Part shown: positions 1-8,493 of the stretch, in pieces
Layout of the letters: the number at the start of each line of letters is the position of its first letter
Position numbering within the stretch: position 1 is the stretch's first letter
The notes under the pieces: generated by a model
Databases searched by the model: none
The model's input: only the letters and a program-made list of their open reading frames with translations
Told to the model about the DNA's origin: nothing
Source: Desulfotomaculum sp.
GTDB taxonomy: Bacteria > Bacillota > Desulfotomaculia > Desulfotomaculales > Desulfallaceae
Assembly: GCA_016841675.1 (NCBI GenBank)
Contig: JAENYQ010000010.1
Coordinates: 1 to 61,547, forward strand
Length of the DNA: 61,547 nucleotides
Direction of reading: 5' to 3'
Program-made: the position numbers and the translations under genes

Positions 1-192
1 TATAAATAGCACAACCGGTAAGTTGTATTCGTTTATCGTGGTGCGGGTACGCGTGATAATTCTGAACGAAGTGAAGAATCTAGATCCTTCGCTAACGCTC
101 TTAGATGACAGCTTCACCCCGCAATGCACAATTGTTTATTAAAAATGTTTATCTCATCGATGGGGATTACTGAGTAAAGGGAATAATTATGT
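1..192 (+). repeat. right-hand part of a MITE-like repeat
   Basis: The last ~80 bases (about 112-192) match the right end of the 227-bp elements at 37607-37833 and 56763-56989, including the TTACTGAGTAAAGGGAATAA terminal segment. The inner part (about 37-112) instead resembles the repeat at 3270-3355, with the GAACGAAGTGAAGAATCT / AGATCCTTCGCTAACGCTC hairpin. It is a mosaic or diverged relative of the 227-bp element; its left end is either altered or outside the window. No coding sequence is seen in it. Confidence 0.7.
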
Positions 193-264
193 TATTTTTT
201 TATGCTCTTAAGTATATATAATAATTTATCATCAAAAAATAAAACAAACTAAAGAGGTGTTGAT

Positions 265-798
265 ATGCTAGATACCGTTGATATTTTATCAAACATAAAA
301 AAAATAACTGCCATAGGGCAATCTACAGGAGATAAACAAATAAGTATTAATGTTTCCGATGTTTGGAGCGGATGGGATTTGCTTGTAGCAAAATATGATT
401 TAATAGAAATTATTAATGTGCTGGGTAATTTTGCCAAAGATGATGACTTAAAATTAATTATCACACATACTTTAAAGCTTATTGAACAAGGGGCAGCTAA
501 ATTAGAAAAAAATATGTCTGAATATGCCATCCCATTACCCCCGAGGCCTCGACAAGGTTCATATAGTTCAACAAACCTTGAGACTATTTCGGATAAATAT
601 ATTTTTGTCCGTTTATTTAGAGAACTTAAAAGCCTTTGCCCTATTATTCTGACAGGCTGTTTAAATAGTACCTCACCGGTGCCAGTAAAATTTTTCAAAG
701 ATCATCTTATTGATAACATTACCATAATTAATAATATTTTAATATATGGTGAGCTTAAGGGGTATATAGATGAAATACCTGCTTATATGCCATCTTAA
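265..798 (+). CDS. DUF3231-like protein (first of tandem pair)
   Basis: A 177-residue soluble protein starting at ATG behind AAAGAGGTG. It resembles a single DUF3231 domain: an all-helical N-terminal half, a central proline-rich turn (IPLPPRP near residues 90-96) and a C-terminal helical half ending in an aromatic/proline tail. Known DUF3231 proteins of Bacillus and Desulfotomaculum usually carry two such domains; here each domain is its own gene. The neighbour at 823 is clearly homologous (same GDKQ/TRDKQ start, same IPLPP/IPIPA turn). Function is unknown; the family is common in spore formers. Base composition is AT-richer than the housekeeping genes. The family call rests on recalled motif similarity. 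Confidence 0.65.
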   Translation: MLDTVDILSNIKKITAIGQSTGDKQISINVSDVWSGWDLLVAKYDLIEIINVLGNFAKDDDLKLIITHTLKLIEQGAAKLEKNMSEYAIPLPPRPRQGSYSSTNLETISDKYIFVRLFRELKSLCPIILTGCLNSTSPVPVKFFKDHLIDNITIINNILIYGELKGYIDEIPAYMPS

Positions 799-822
799 AA
801 TATTTTTTAGAGGTGCTAATAA

Positions 823-1341
823 ATGAAGACAATGGGCCTTTATCAAAGAATAAGTGAATTAGGTAAGTCCACCAGAGACAAGCAAACGGAAATAAGTGTT
901 GCTGAAGTATGGCATCTTCATGAACATATATCTTTGCGATATGAAGTATTGGAAACAACAAACGTTTTAAGAAGTTTTATTAAAAGTAAAGACTTAAAGC
1001 TCATAGTAGCTAAAGGCACCAAGGTTCTTCAGGAACAAATTAAGGATATGGAAAAATTAATCAAAGAATATGGCATCCCCATCCCTGCCAGGCCACCTTT
1101 TGATTCAAAATCCATTTCCAGAATTGAAGTTATCAATGATAGGTATATATTTAGACGCATATTCAAAGGTATTCAAACCTTTATAGAACATCATGCCGCA
1201 GCTTTCATACAAAGCACTTCACCAAAGCTTAGAGAACAATTTAAAAAATTTCTATTTAAAGAGTTGGAATTATACGATATGCTTATGGAGTACGGCAAAC
1301 AGAAAGGCTTTTTATTCGTACCGCCTATGTACAGGGAATAG
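823..1341 (+). CDS. DUF3231-like protein (second of tandem pair)
   Basis: A 172-residue protein, 24 bases after the upstream homologue and preceded by an AGAGGTG ribosome-binding site, so the two are probably co-transcribed. Shared features with the first gene are an early TRDKQ motif, a helical half, the GIPIPARPP turn around residue 85 and a C-terminal KGFLFVPP segment typical of DUF3231 ends. The pair most likely arose by duplication or by splitting of the usual two-domain protein. A strong hairpin terminator follows at 1371. No catalytic motif is visible and no function can be assigned. Confidence 0.65.
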   Translation: MKTMGLYQRISELGKSTRDKQTEISVAEVWHLHEHISLRYEVLETTNVLRSFIKSKDLKLIVAKGTKVLQEQIKDMEKLIKEYGIPIPARPPFDSKSISRIEVINDRYIFRRIFKGIQTFIEHHAAAFIQSTSPKLREQFKKFLFKELELYDMLMEYGKQKGFLFVPPMYRE

Positions 1342-1370
1342 TTAATTCTATATACTGCGAGCATAAGCAA

Positions 1371-1405
1371 AGCGCCACACACCGACAAGGTGGTGTGGCG
1401 CTTTT
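1371..1405 (+). terminator. rho-independent terminator of the DUF3231 pair
   Basis: GCGCCACAC pairs with GTGTGGCGC, extended by ACC/GGT, followed by TTTT. It lies between convergent genes (1341 end, 1423 end of the minus-strand gene) and could serve both directions, although the T-tract is better on the plus strand. Confidence 0.8.
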
Positions 1406-1422
1406 GGGGTTTAAACCGGGTA

Positions 1423-2490
1423 CTAACTTAAAAGTTTTTGCAGCCAATTTTTATCCCGTTCCTCCGGGGGGATGTACCGCACGGTTTCCGCCGCCAGGCG
1501 GGCAAAATTATTGTTTACAGTGTTGCTGAACTTCACCGGTGCGGGAAGTTGACCGGATACCTCCATGGCTTGCGCCAGGGCGCCAAATGTTTTTTCGTCC
1601 AGTCCTGACTGGGGTTGCCACATGCCCATGGCCACGTATTTTTCAAGCAATGTTTCAGTTTCATGGCGTTCATTTTTGCTTAAAAATTTATGGGCTGCTT
1701 TAAGGCTTAAATCGGGTTCTTTGACCATGTATAATTGCGCCTTATAAAGTCCATTTACATAGGTTTGCACCGCCTGCGGGTGTTTGTTTATTGTTTCCCG
1801 GGCTACAACACATATTACGGCGGGAAACGCTTCATCCCTGTCGTCCACGGGGGCCGCGATGAATCCTGTACCATCTTGTTCGGCAATCAGAGCCTCGATA
1901 CCAGTCAGTTGAATATAATCACCGCTGCCGGATTTAAATGCTCCCAGTCGCAAATCCTGGGGAATGCGGTGGTAAATCCCGGTATCCCGGAAAGGGGTGA
2001 GCCCGTTGTCCCGTAATTTTTTATCCAAGGCCAAACCCGGACCGGTTTCCGGCGGGTAACTAATAATTCTCTTTCCTTTCAAGTTGTTCCAAGTGAAATC
2101 TCTTTTTTCCCTGGCCAAAAGAAAAGTTCCGTCGTGACCGGCCACTATGGTTACAATAACCGGTGCCTCAGGCCGGATGGCTTTGTAGTACAGATACTCG
2201 GCAGGGTCAATTAATACCACGTCGGCATCGGGAATACCTTGGTCACTGCCGCTTTTGCCGTTTTCTTTGGTCAGCCGCACCCGGATACCCTGTTCCTCAA
2301 AATATCCTTGCTGCAGTGCCACATATAATGGTAGGTGCAGAAGGGACGGTTCATTCTCTACGACGGTAAGAGTGATTATTGCTTCTTTGTCTTTCAATAA
2401 TACATTACTGATCAATAGTGATAGGCCCAGAAGCAAGCCCACAATAATAACCAGCGATAGAATAAGCGTGCGTTTACGCACCGCAGTCAC
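1423..2490 (-). CDS. ABC-type solute-binding protein, NMT1/SsuA-like
   Basis: A 355-residue exported protein with one N-terminal hydrophobic segment (about residues 8-31), probably a signal anchor since no lipobox cysteine is evident. The body fits the periplasmic-binding type II fold of the NMT1/ThiY/SsuA group: an N-terminal strand followed by LPLYVALQQGYFEEQGI, the hallmark where the binding lobe begins, a DVVLIDP strand, and a C-terminal helical part. Such proteins bind nitrate, sulfonates, taurine or thiamine precursors. No permease or ATPase gene is next to it, so the partner transporter and ligand cannot be named; it could be an orphan receptor. Confidence 0.7.
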   Translation of the reverse strand: MTAVRKRTLILSLVIIVGLLLGLSLLISNVLLKDKEAIITLTVVENEPSLLHLPLYVALQQGYFEEQGIRVRLTKENGKSGSDQGIPDADVVLIDPAEYLYYKAIRPEAPVIVTIVAGHDGTFLLAREKRDFTWNNLKGKRIISYPPETGPGLALDKKLRDNGLTPFRDTGIYHRIPQDLRLGAFKSGSGDYIQLTGIEALIAEQDGTGFIAAPVDDRDEAFPAVICVVARETINKHPQAVQTYVNGLYKAQLYMVKEPDLSLKAAHKFLSKNERHETETLLEKYVAMGMWQPQSGLDEKTFGALAQAMEVSGQLPAPVKFSNTVNNNFARLAAETVRYIPPEERDKNWLQKLLS

Positions 2491-2617
2491 CTCCGGCGGG
2501 CAATATCTCTATTTAAAAATATGGCTGCTTATTGTAATTCATGCCTGAAAAAACCAAATGTGCATAAATATTAATATTTAGCATATAATTAGTAAAATAA
2601 TTCTCGGAGGTGGACCA

Positions 2618-3076
2618 ATGTTCAGGAGAATAACCCTGGTAAGTTGGTCCCGGCGGGGTGGACAGGCAAGTCTGCTGAAGTCGGGTGCGATAATAGGGGG
2701 TCTGCTTTGGGCGCTTACCAGTACGGTGTTTATTTGCGCCGCGCTGGTGCTGTGGGCGATTATGACCGCAGGACAGGTTTACCATTTCGGTGCCCTGTTG
2801 ACTGCAGGTACTATGCTGGGTGCTTTGCTGGGAGGCGTGGTGAGCGGGCGGATAGCCGGCAATATGGGCTGGTTGCACGGTATCGTTGTGGGCTTTTTGT
2901 ACGGTTTGGTAATGCTCTCTTTTTTGGCCGCCTGGAACGGTACTTTTGCCGCCTTGCCGGGATTGGCCGGCCGAGGACTGACGCTGGTGCTCATGGGTGT
3001 GCTGGGTGGCGTGGCCGGTGTGAACATGTCGGCTTATGACCGGCGCAGGGACAACTTTAGGCCCGGCCTGCGCTAA
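2618..3076 (+). CDS. TIGR04086-type small membrane protein
   Basis: A 152-residue protein with four predicted hydrophobic helices (about residues 22-48, 55-80, 86-110, 115-135) and a charged Arg-rich tail. The glycine-rich helix pattern (LLGGVVSGRIAGN, GVLGGVAGVNMS) matches the TIGR04086/YrzE family of Firmicutes, whose function is unknown. ATG follows TCGGAGGTGGACCA, a very good ribosome-binding site. Monocistronic, with a terminator at 3125 and divergent from the upstream binding-protein gene. Confidence 0.65.
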   Translation: MFRRITLVSWSRRGGQASLLKSGAIIGGLLWALTSTVFICAALVLWAIMTAGQVYHFGALLTAGTMLGALLGGVVSGRIAGNMGWLHGIVVGFLYGLVMLSFLAAWNGTFAALPGLAGRGLTLVLMGVLGGVAGVNMSAYDRRRDNFRPGLR

Positions 3077-3124
3077 AAGTGAGCCATGGATTAAAAGATA
3101 TTAAACAATGATAAACAATAAATT

Positions 3125-3147
3125 TGCCGCCCCTGGGGCGGCATTTT
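3125..3147 (+). terminator. rho-independent terminator
   Basis: TGCCGCCC and GGGCGGCA form an 8-bp GC-rich stem with a 3-base loop, followed by TTTT. It closes the membrane protein gene ending at 3076. Confidence 0.8.
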
Positions 3148-3151
3148 CTAT

Positions 3152-3355
3152 TATGTCATTGCTATGAATACAACGAATCTGTCATTCTGAGCGCAGTGAA
3201 AAATCTAAAAGACTAGATCCTTCGCTATCGCTCAGGATGACAAGCTTAATCTTGACGAAGGTAGATTGTATTCATTTATCGTGGTGCGGGTACGCATGGT
3301 AATTCTGAACGAAGTGAAGAATCTTAAGATCCTTCGCTAACGCTCAGGATGACAA
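3152..3355. repeat. composite of two dispersed inverted-repeat hairpins
   Basis: Two successive copies of the hairpin TCATTCTGAGCG...AGATCCTTCGCT...GGATGACA, at about 3182-3242 and 3300-3355, joined by a segment (TTATCGTGGTGCGGGTACGC) also seen at 37-56 and, inverted, at 25420-25440. It belongs to the same dispersed repeat family as the copies at 22140, 25369, 41826 and 53895. Non-coding. Confidence 0.75.
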
Positions 3356-3532
3356 CTAACTCTTTTTTTCCCGGACACTGAAAAACTCTTTTTTTTCGGA
3401 ATCCCGTACATCTTCAAGGCTTGGTAGCGGTAAATTCTTTTTATCGCCGGGGCGGGGAAAGTTAAACTGTTCTAATGGGGAAATATATTTTTGTTGATTC
3501 AAGTCTTTATCATCGGTCAAGGCAGAATTCAT
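3356..3532 (-). CDS. possible small hydrophilic protein (58 aa)
   Basis: An open frame from ATG 3532 to TAG 3356, 58 residues, highly charged, with SPLEQFNFPRPGDKK in the middle and a Lys-rich end; no transmembrane segment. An AAGGAG motif lies directly against the ATG, which is too close for good initiation, and the same frame stays open upstream without a start codon. It could be the tail of a decayed gene. No family recognised. Confidence 0.25.
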   Translation of the reverse strand: MNSALTDDKDLNQQKYISPLEQFNFPRPGDKKNLPLPSLEDVRDSEKKEFFSVREKKS

Positions 3533-3710
3533 CTCCTTATTTGAATTTAATTTTTTAAACAGCTGGCCTAATCTTAATATTGTCCTGTATAGGGCAAAAA
3601 AAAACTTGTTACTATTCAGGTATTCAGAATTCGTTTTGCGTTTTTTCTCATCCTGACTCCTTTTTCATGACTTCTGACTTCTGTTTCCTGACTCCTAAAG
3701 TTATAATTAG

Positions 3711-3739
3711 TTGACAGCGGGCGCAAAAAAAATTAATAT
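3711..3739 (+). promoter_or_regulatory. sigma-A-type promoter of the valS T-box leader
   Basis: TTGACA (3711-3716), a 17-base spacer and TAATAT (3734-3739) lie just upstream of the T-box leader. A start near 3746 would give a transcript that includes the whole leader. Confidence 0.65.
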
Positions 3740-3751
3740 TATTGTAATTAA

Positions 3752-4045
3752 AAACCTGACTTTGATGGGGAGTACGTCCGTTCCAAGCAAACCAAGAGAG
3801 GGAAAGCTCGTAGGCTGCAAGGTTTCCTGTTTGCTGCGGTTGTTGTCGCCCCGGAGTCGCCGGTCTGAAGGGTTTATGCCTGGTAGGGCCCGCCGGGATC
3901 AGCCCGTTACAGCTGCCAAAGTGCCGGAATGTGTTTCAGGACTTAAGTCTGGTTATTGTATTTTATTTTTGTCCTGTCCTCCGGAATTAAGGTGGTACCG
4001 CGAAAAACCCTTTTCGTCCTTTTTGTGCGAAAGGGGTTTATTATA
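3752..4045 (+). ncRNA. T-box riboswitch leader of valS
   Basis: The T-box core AAGGTGGTACCGCG (3989-4002) is followed by a terminator hairpin (AAACCC 4005-4010 with GGGGTTT 4033-4039, then a T/A-rich run). Upstream are stem I hallmarks: GATGGGGAGTAC near 3763, AGAGAGGG and GGCTGCAAGG. Aligning this leader with the leuS leader at 37284 puts GTC (3845-3847) before GCCCCGGAG exactly where the leuS leader has CTC before GCCCCGAAG, so the specifier codon is GTC (valine). Uncharged tRNA-Val should favour the antiterminator and read-through into valS. Confidence 0.93.
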
Positions 4046-4066
4046 TTTTGCTTGGAGGGGATCAAG

Positions 4067-6724
4067 ATGACCGAAAAGTTTGATATGCCGACAACTTACG
4101 ACCCTCATGCCGTGGAGGATCGCTGGTATAAACACTGGGAGGAAAACAAATTTTTCCGCTCCGTGGTTGATCCGGAAAAGGAGTCTTTCACCATCGTAAT
4201 GCCGCCGCCCAATGTCACCGGGCAATTGCATATGGGACACGCCCTGGATAATACCCTGCAGGACATCCTGACCCGCTGGCGGCGGATGCAGGGTTACAAC
4301 GCTTTGTGGCTGCCCGGCACCGACCATGCCGGTATTGCCACCCAGGCCAAGGTGGAAGAACAGCTGCGCAAGGATGGCACCAATAAACATGAATTGGGCC
4401 GGGAAAAGTTTTTGGAGCGGGCCTGGGAATGGAAGGAACAGTTCGGCGGGCGGATTACCCACCAACTGCGGCGGATAGGCGCATCTTGCGACTGGGACCG
4501 GGAGCGGTTTACCATGGACGAGGGCTGCTCAGAAGCCGTGTTGGAAGTATTCATTCGTCTGTATGAGCAGGGCCTGATCTATCGAGATTACTACATCACC
4601 AACTGGTGTCCCCACTGCCAGACCACAATTAGTGACATCGAGGTGGAGCACCAGGACAAACCGGGCCAGTTATACTATATCAAGTACCCGGTCAAGGAAG
4701 TCGAAAGGGAGTTTATCTCCGTGGCCACCACCCGGCCTGAGACTATGCTGGGGGACACTGCCGTCGCGGTGCATCCCGAGGATGAACGGTACCGTCATTT
4801 GGTGGGTCAAATGGTAATTTTGCCCTTGGCGGAGCGGGAAATCCCTGTTATTGCCGACGAGTACGTGGACCCGGCATACGGAACCGGGGCGGTGAAAATT
4901 ACCCCGGCTCACGATCCCAACGATTTCGAAGTGGGGCGGCGCCACAGCCTGCCATCGATACAGGTTATTGACCGGGAAGCTAAAATGACTGCCGAGGCCG
5001 GGGCCAAGTACAAGGGTCTGGATCGCTGGGACTGCCGTAAGCGGGTAGTCAAAGAGCTGCAGTCACGCGGTTTGTTGTACCAAATTGACGACCTTTTACA
5101 TGCGGTGGGACACTGCTACCGTTGCACTTCGGTGATTGAGCCCATGCTTTCCAAACAGTGGTTTGTGCGTATGAAACCCCTGGCCGAACCCGCCATTGCT
5201 GCTGCCAAAGAAGGCCGGGTGCAGTTCGTGCCCGAGCGGTTTACCAAGGTTTACTTGAACTGGATGGAGAACATTCGCGACTGGTGCATCAGCCGCCAGC
5301 TGTGGTGGGGGCACCGGATACCGGTTTATTACTGTCAGGATTGCGATGAAATTATGGCCAGTAAAACCCGGCCGGCCAAGTGCAAGTGCGGGTCAACAAA
5401 AATTGAGCAGGACCCCGATGTGCTGGACACCTGGTTCAGCTCCGGGCTGTGGCCTTTTTCTACCCTGGGCTGGCCGGAAAAAACCGTGGACTTGGCTTAT
5501 TATTATCCCACTTCGGTGCTGGTGACGGGTCGGGACATTATCTTCTTTTGGGTGGCCCGGATGATCTTCAGCGGTATTGCCTTCATGGACCAGGTGCCTT
5601 TCCGGCAGGTGTTTATCCACGGGCTGGTATTGGATGCGCTGGGGCGCAAGATGAGCAAGTCGCTGGGCAACGGGGTGGACCCCATTGACGTAATCGAAAG
5701 CCACGGGGCGGACAGTCTGCGGTTCATGCTGGTGACGGGCAACGCCCCGGGCAATGACCTGCGGTTCCACTTTGAGCGGCTGGATGGGGCGCGCAATTTC
5801 GCCAACAAGATTTGGAATGCCTCTCGGTTTGCCCTGATGAATCTGCAGAACTATGAACCTGGGGAAAACCCGGACCGGGAGCGGTTTACCCTGGCCGACC
5901 GCTGGATTTTAAACAAGCTGGAGCGGGCTTCCCGCCAGTGTACCGAACTGCTGGAACATTATGAACTGGGCGAGGCCGCCCGGGTGCTCTATGAGTTCAC
6001 CTGGGATGAATTGTGCGACTGGTATATTGAGCTGGTTAAACCGCGGTTGTACGGGAAAACAGACCCGGCCGACCGGGAGACCGCCCAGTATGTGCTGACC
6101 GCGGTGCTGCGGGGCGCGCTGGAACTGCTGCATCCGTTCATGCCCTTTATCACCGAGGAGATTTGGCAGCATCTGCCGCACCGGGGCCGTACGATCATGC
6201 AGGCCCGGTGGCCCAGACCGCGGGATGAAAACATGGATTCGCAAGCCGAAGAGCAGATGGAACTGCTGATGGGCGTCATTCGAGGCATTCGGCAGATTCG
6301 CAGTGAAATGAATGTACCACCGGGTAAAAAGGCCGAGGCCATTATTGTTTCCGCGGTGCCGGAAGTTAGGGAGACATTAAATGCCCATATTGCTTATATT
6401 GAAGGCCTGGCCAACTGCCGGGCCGAGGTAACGGCCGAGTTGGCCGAAAAGCCCGAACAGGCGGCGACAGCCGTAGCCAAGGATGTCCAGGTATTTGTGC
6501 CCCTGCGGGGATTGATTGACGTGGACAAGGAATTGGCCAGGCTGAACAAGGAATTGAAAAACCTGGCCAAAGACCTGGAACGGGTGCGGGGCAAGCTAAA
6601 TAACCAAGGTTTTATGGATAAAGCGCCCGCCGAGGTAATTGATAAGGAGCGTGGCAAAGAAGCTGAAATGGCATCCAAAACCGGTGCCATAAAAGAGCGG
6701 CTGGCGGTGCTAACTTCTGGATAG
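4067..6724 (+). CDS. valS: valine--tRNA ligase
   Basis: An 885-residue class Ia aminoacyl-tRNA synthetase that charges tRNA-Val. Visible: a HIGH-type motif (LHMGH near residue 52), the CP1 editing domain (TTRPETMLGDTAVAV), a KMSKS motif (GRKMSKSLGN), the anticodon-binding domain and a C-terminal coiled coil (about residues 815-880) typical of ValRS. ATG 4067 is chosen because GGAGGGG lies 6 bases upstream and the protein then begins as ValRS proteins do; a longer frame from TTG 3956 would run through the T-box terminator. Regulated by the T-box leader immediately upstream. A short GGGGTCAGGC palindrome relic follows the stop. Confidence 0.98.
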   Translation: MTEKFDMPTTYDPHAVEDRWYKHWEENKFFRSVVDPEKESFTIVMPPPNVTGQLHMGHALDNTLQDILTRWRRMQGYNALWLPGTDHAGIATQAKVEEQLRKDGTNKHELGREKFLERAWEWKEQFGGRITHQLRRIGASCDWDRERFTMDEGCSEAVLEVFIRLYEQGLIYRDYYITNWCPHCQTTISDIEVEHQDKPGQLYYIKYPVKEVEREFISVATTRPETMLGDTAVAVHPEDERYRHLVGQMVILPLAEREIPVIADEYVDPAYGTGAVKITPAHDPNDFEVGRRHSLPSIQVIDREAKMTAEAGAKYKGLDRWDCRKRVVKELQSRGLLYQIDDLLHAVGHCYRCTSVIEPMLSKQWFVRMKPLAEPAIAAAKEGRVQFVPERFTKVYLNWMENIRDWCISRQLWWGHRIPVYYCQDCDEIMASKTRPAKCKCGSTKIEQDPDVLDTWFSSGLWPFSTLGWPEKTVDLAYYYPTSVLVTGRDIIFFWVARMIFSGIAFMDQVPFRQVFIHGLVLDALGRKMSKSLGNGVDPIDVIESHGADSLRFMLVTGNAPGNDLRFHFERLDGARNFANKIWNASRFALMNLQNYEPGENPDRERFTLADRWILNKLERASRQCTELLEHYELGEAARVLYEFTWDELCDWYIELVKPRLYGKTDPADRETAQYVLTAVLRGALELLHPFMPFITEEIWQHLPHRGRTIMQARWPRPRDENMDSQAEEQMELLMGVIRGIRQIRSEMNVPPGKKAEAIIVSAVPEVRETLNAHIAYIEGLANCRAEVTAELAEKPEQAATAVAKDVQVFVPLRGLIDVDKELARLNKELKNLAKDLERVRGKLNNQGFMDKAPAEVIDKERGKEAEMASKTGAIKERLAVLTSG

Positions 6725-6732
6725 TTAAATAC

Positions 6733-6769
6733 GGGGTCAGGCTCTTTAATAAGTTAAGATCCTGACCTC
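6733..6769. repeat. degenerate GGGGTCAGGC-type palindrome
   Basis: GGGGTCAGGCTCTT...AAGATCCTGACCTCC forms an imperfect hairpin and is a shortened relative of the 74-base palindrome at 23533-23606. It sits between convergent genes valS and the tusA-like gene and may end transcription. Confidence 0.6.
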
Positions 6770-6779
6770 CCATTTTATG

Positions 6780-6992
6780 TTATTTGGTTAGAACCAGCAA
6801 AATATCCTCGCCCTGTTGGCTTATATCTACCCGCCAGCCCTTGTTCTCGGCCAGCCTGGTCACGTTCTCCCTTGCCGCCATGTTGCTTACCAGCACGTTC
6901 ACTGTTCCACCGGACATAGTATCAAGTACCTTTTTGGTCAGCAGAATTGGTTCGGGGCAGAGTAGTCCCCGAGCATCAATTTCCTTTGCCAA
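6780..6992 (-). CDS. TusA/YeeD-family sulfur carrier protein
   Basis: A 70-residue cytoplasmic protein of the TusA/SirA/YedF fold. The diagnostic N-terminal CPxP motif is present (LLCPEPILLTKK, Cys at residue 12), where the cysteine carries persulfide or selenosulfide; the rest follows the beta-alpha-beta-alpha-beta-beta pattern. It overlaps the 3' end of the upstream yedE-like gene by 17 bases, so the two are translationally coupled. Pairing of a TusA-like protein with a YeeE/YedE transporter is known from thiosulfate uptake (TsuA/TsuB) and selenium metabolism (YedE/YedF). This protein lacks the extra DsrE-like domain of long YedF proteins. It probably accepts imported sulfur or selenium. 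Confidence 0.85.
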   Translation of the reverse strand: MAKEIDARGLLCPEPILLTKKVLDTMSGGTVNVLVSNMAARENVTRLAENKGWRVDISQQGEDILLVLTK

Positions 6993-8058
6993 CGCTTACA
7001 CCTCCCATTACCGCCACAGGGCGGTTTACTACGGCTATTACGAAGACAACCATTAGACCTATAATAACCGCCACCTGGCCTGCCATCGGTACCCCGTTGG
7101 GACTGGCCGCTAAACCAAAGTTATGCGCCACCGCCGCGCCGGCCAGCAGGCCTATAATTGTTACGGCACTGTCAGTGTTGCCTTCCGCGCCGGCCACCAG
7201 TTGTCTTAACGGGCAGCCGCCCAGCAGTACAGCCGTCCAGCCGGCCAGGGTCATGCCCAGGAAGTTCCACAAGCCGTCGGTATGGGCCACCGGCTGTCCG
7301 GCAAACCCAAGATTAAATGAGCCCACGGCCAGGTTGCCCAGCAGGGCGGCAACAAAGATGGCTGCAAAACCGTACAGCAAGTGACCGTCGCGGAAGAAAA
7401 TCAGGTCCCTGATTCCGCCCACCATGCAAAGACGGGATCGCTGGGCCAAGATTCCCACAACCAGCCCGGCTGCCAGGGCAATAAGCACCGGTGCCCGCAT
7501 TGAACCGGGGCCTTCGGCGCTGAAAAACAGAAAAGCAGGTTGGGCCAGCAACAAAACAAGCAGGCCGGCCATCAGTGCCGGGAACAGGTATCCGTTACCC
7601 TGTTGTTGAGGTACGGCCCGGCCCAGAGTAAAACCGGTTTTAAGGAAAGCGATGCCGATGACTACGCCTGCCACCAGGCCAACAAGGGCTACTGCCGCAT
7701 TCAAGTCGCCGCCCGCCAGCCTCAGTACCGCTCGCAGCGGGCAGCCCAGGAAAACCAGCATCCCAATCATGCCCACGAAACCAAGGATAAAACGGGTAAA
7801 AGTGCTTGAGCCGCCTACGGCCCGGAATTCCCTGCTAGCCAGTGAAGCGATAAACGCCCCCAGTACCAGACCGGGTATTTCGGGACGTATGTACTGCACC
7901 GGGGCGGCTCGGTGAAATCCCAGTCCGCCGGATATGTCCCGCAGGAAACAGGCGATACAGTAACCCATATTGGCCGGGTTCCCCAGGGCTACCAGGGCTA
8001 CCGCTAGGATGCCAATGGTCCCCCCGGCAGCGATTAACAATATGCGCTGTTTGGACAA
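6976..8058 (-). CDS. YedE/YeeE-family sulfur or selenium transporter
   Basis: A roughly 360-residue polytopic membrane protein with two related halves. Each half carries the family's Cys-containing loop (FLGCPLRA in the first, LLGGCPLRQLV in the second), and the N-terminus has NMGYCIACFLRD, typical of YedE. The protein is translated from TTG 8058 behind AAGGGGG; a TTG at 8079 is possible but has no ribosome-binding site. It is coupled to the TusA-like gene. YeeE-type proteins import thiosulfate; TIGR04112-type YedE proteins are linked to selenium use. Without neighbouring sel genes the substrate cannot be decided. Confidence 0.8.
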   Translation of the reverse strand: MSKQRILLIAAGGTIGILAVALVALGNPANMGYCIACFLRDISGGLGFHRAAPVQYIRPEIPGLVLGAFIASLASREFRAVGGSSTFTRFILGFVGMIGMLVFLGCPLRAVLRLAGGDLNAAVALVGLVAGVVIGIAFLKTGFTLGRAVPQQQGNGYLFPALMAGLLVLLLAQPAFLFFSAEGPGSMRAPVLIALAAGLVVGILAQRSRLCMVGGIRDLIFFRDGHLLYGFAAIFVAALLGNLAVGSFNLGFAGQPVAHTDGLWNFLGMTLAGWTAVLLGGCPLRQLVAGAEGNTDSAVTIIGLLAGAAVAHNFGLAASPNGVPMAGQVAVIIGLMVVFVIAVVNRPVAVMGGVSVGKGN

Positions 8059-8250
8059 AAAAAATCTACCCCCTTGCAAAGTGTAATATGGGGTAGATAT
8101 TCTAGTTTTAACATAAACATCCTTTATTTAAACTATTTAATGTTTTTATTAACTTCCACTGCCAGCCAAATATTTTTTATCATTGTGCACCCAGTTGGTT
8201 AATATATTCTTCCGGGGTAAAAATGAAATCCGCACGATAGTAATTTCAAG

Positions 8251-8463
8251 TTACTTTTTATCGCTGTTTTTTACTGATTTTTTGTCGTGGGTTGGCAGAT
8301 TCAGTTTTGTGGATTCTTGACGGGTTGTGCAGCTGCTGCACGAACCCGAGCACGCCCCGATGCTTAGCAAGGGATTGAAGCAGCGGGGGCAGCGCAGGTC
8401 ATTTTGCGGTTCAAAACTGTAGCCGCAGCGGCAGCATTTAAAAAGAGTTGTTTTGTTGGCCAT
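8251..8463 (-). CDS. Cys-rich zinc-ribbon protein of the feo cluster
   Basis: A 70-residue protein starting at ATG 8463 (AAGGATGGTG ribosome-binding site). It has a zinc-ribbon pair (CCRCGYSF and LRCPRCF) followed by a serine/cysteine cluster (CSGSCSSC) and a charged tail. It begins about 30 bases after feoB, so it is in the same operon. Small Cys-rich proteins often accompany FeoB in Firmicutes (FeoC-like or FeoB-associated Cys-rich proteins), but this one is not recognisably either. A metal-binding or redox accessory role in ferrous iron uptake is inferred from position. Confidence 0.6.
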   Translation of the reverse strand: MANKTTLFKCCRCGYSFEPQNDLRCPRCFNPLLSIGACSGSCSSCTTRQESTKLNLPTHDKKSVKNSDKK

Positions 8464-8493
8464 AGATGGCACCATCCTTTTACACCAAAGCAT

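Noticed and set aside
3956-4066. A longer valS frame starting at TTG 3956
   Set aside because: This stretch is the T-box core and terminator; ATG 4067 has a proper ribosome-binding site and gives the usual ValRS N-terminus.
6976-8058. Selenium-specific operon
   Set aside because: YedE and TusA-like proteins alone do not decide between sulfur and selenium; no selD, selA or selB is present.
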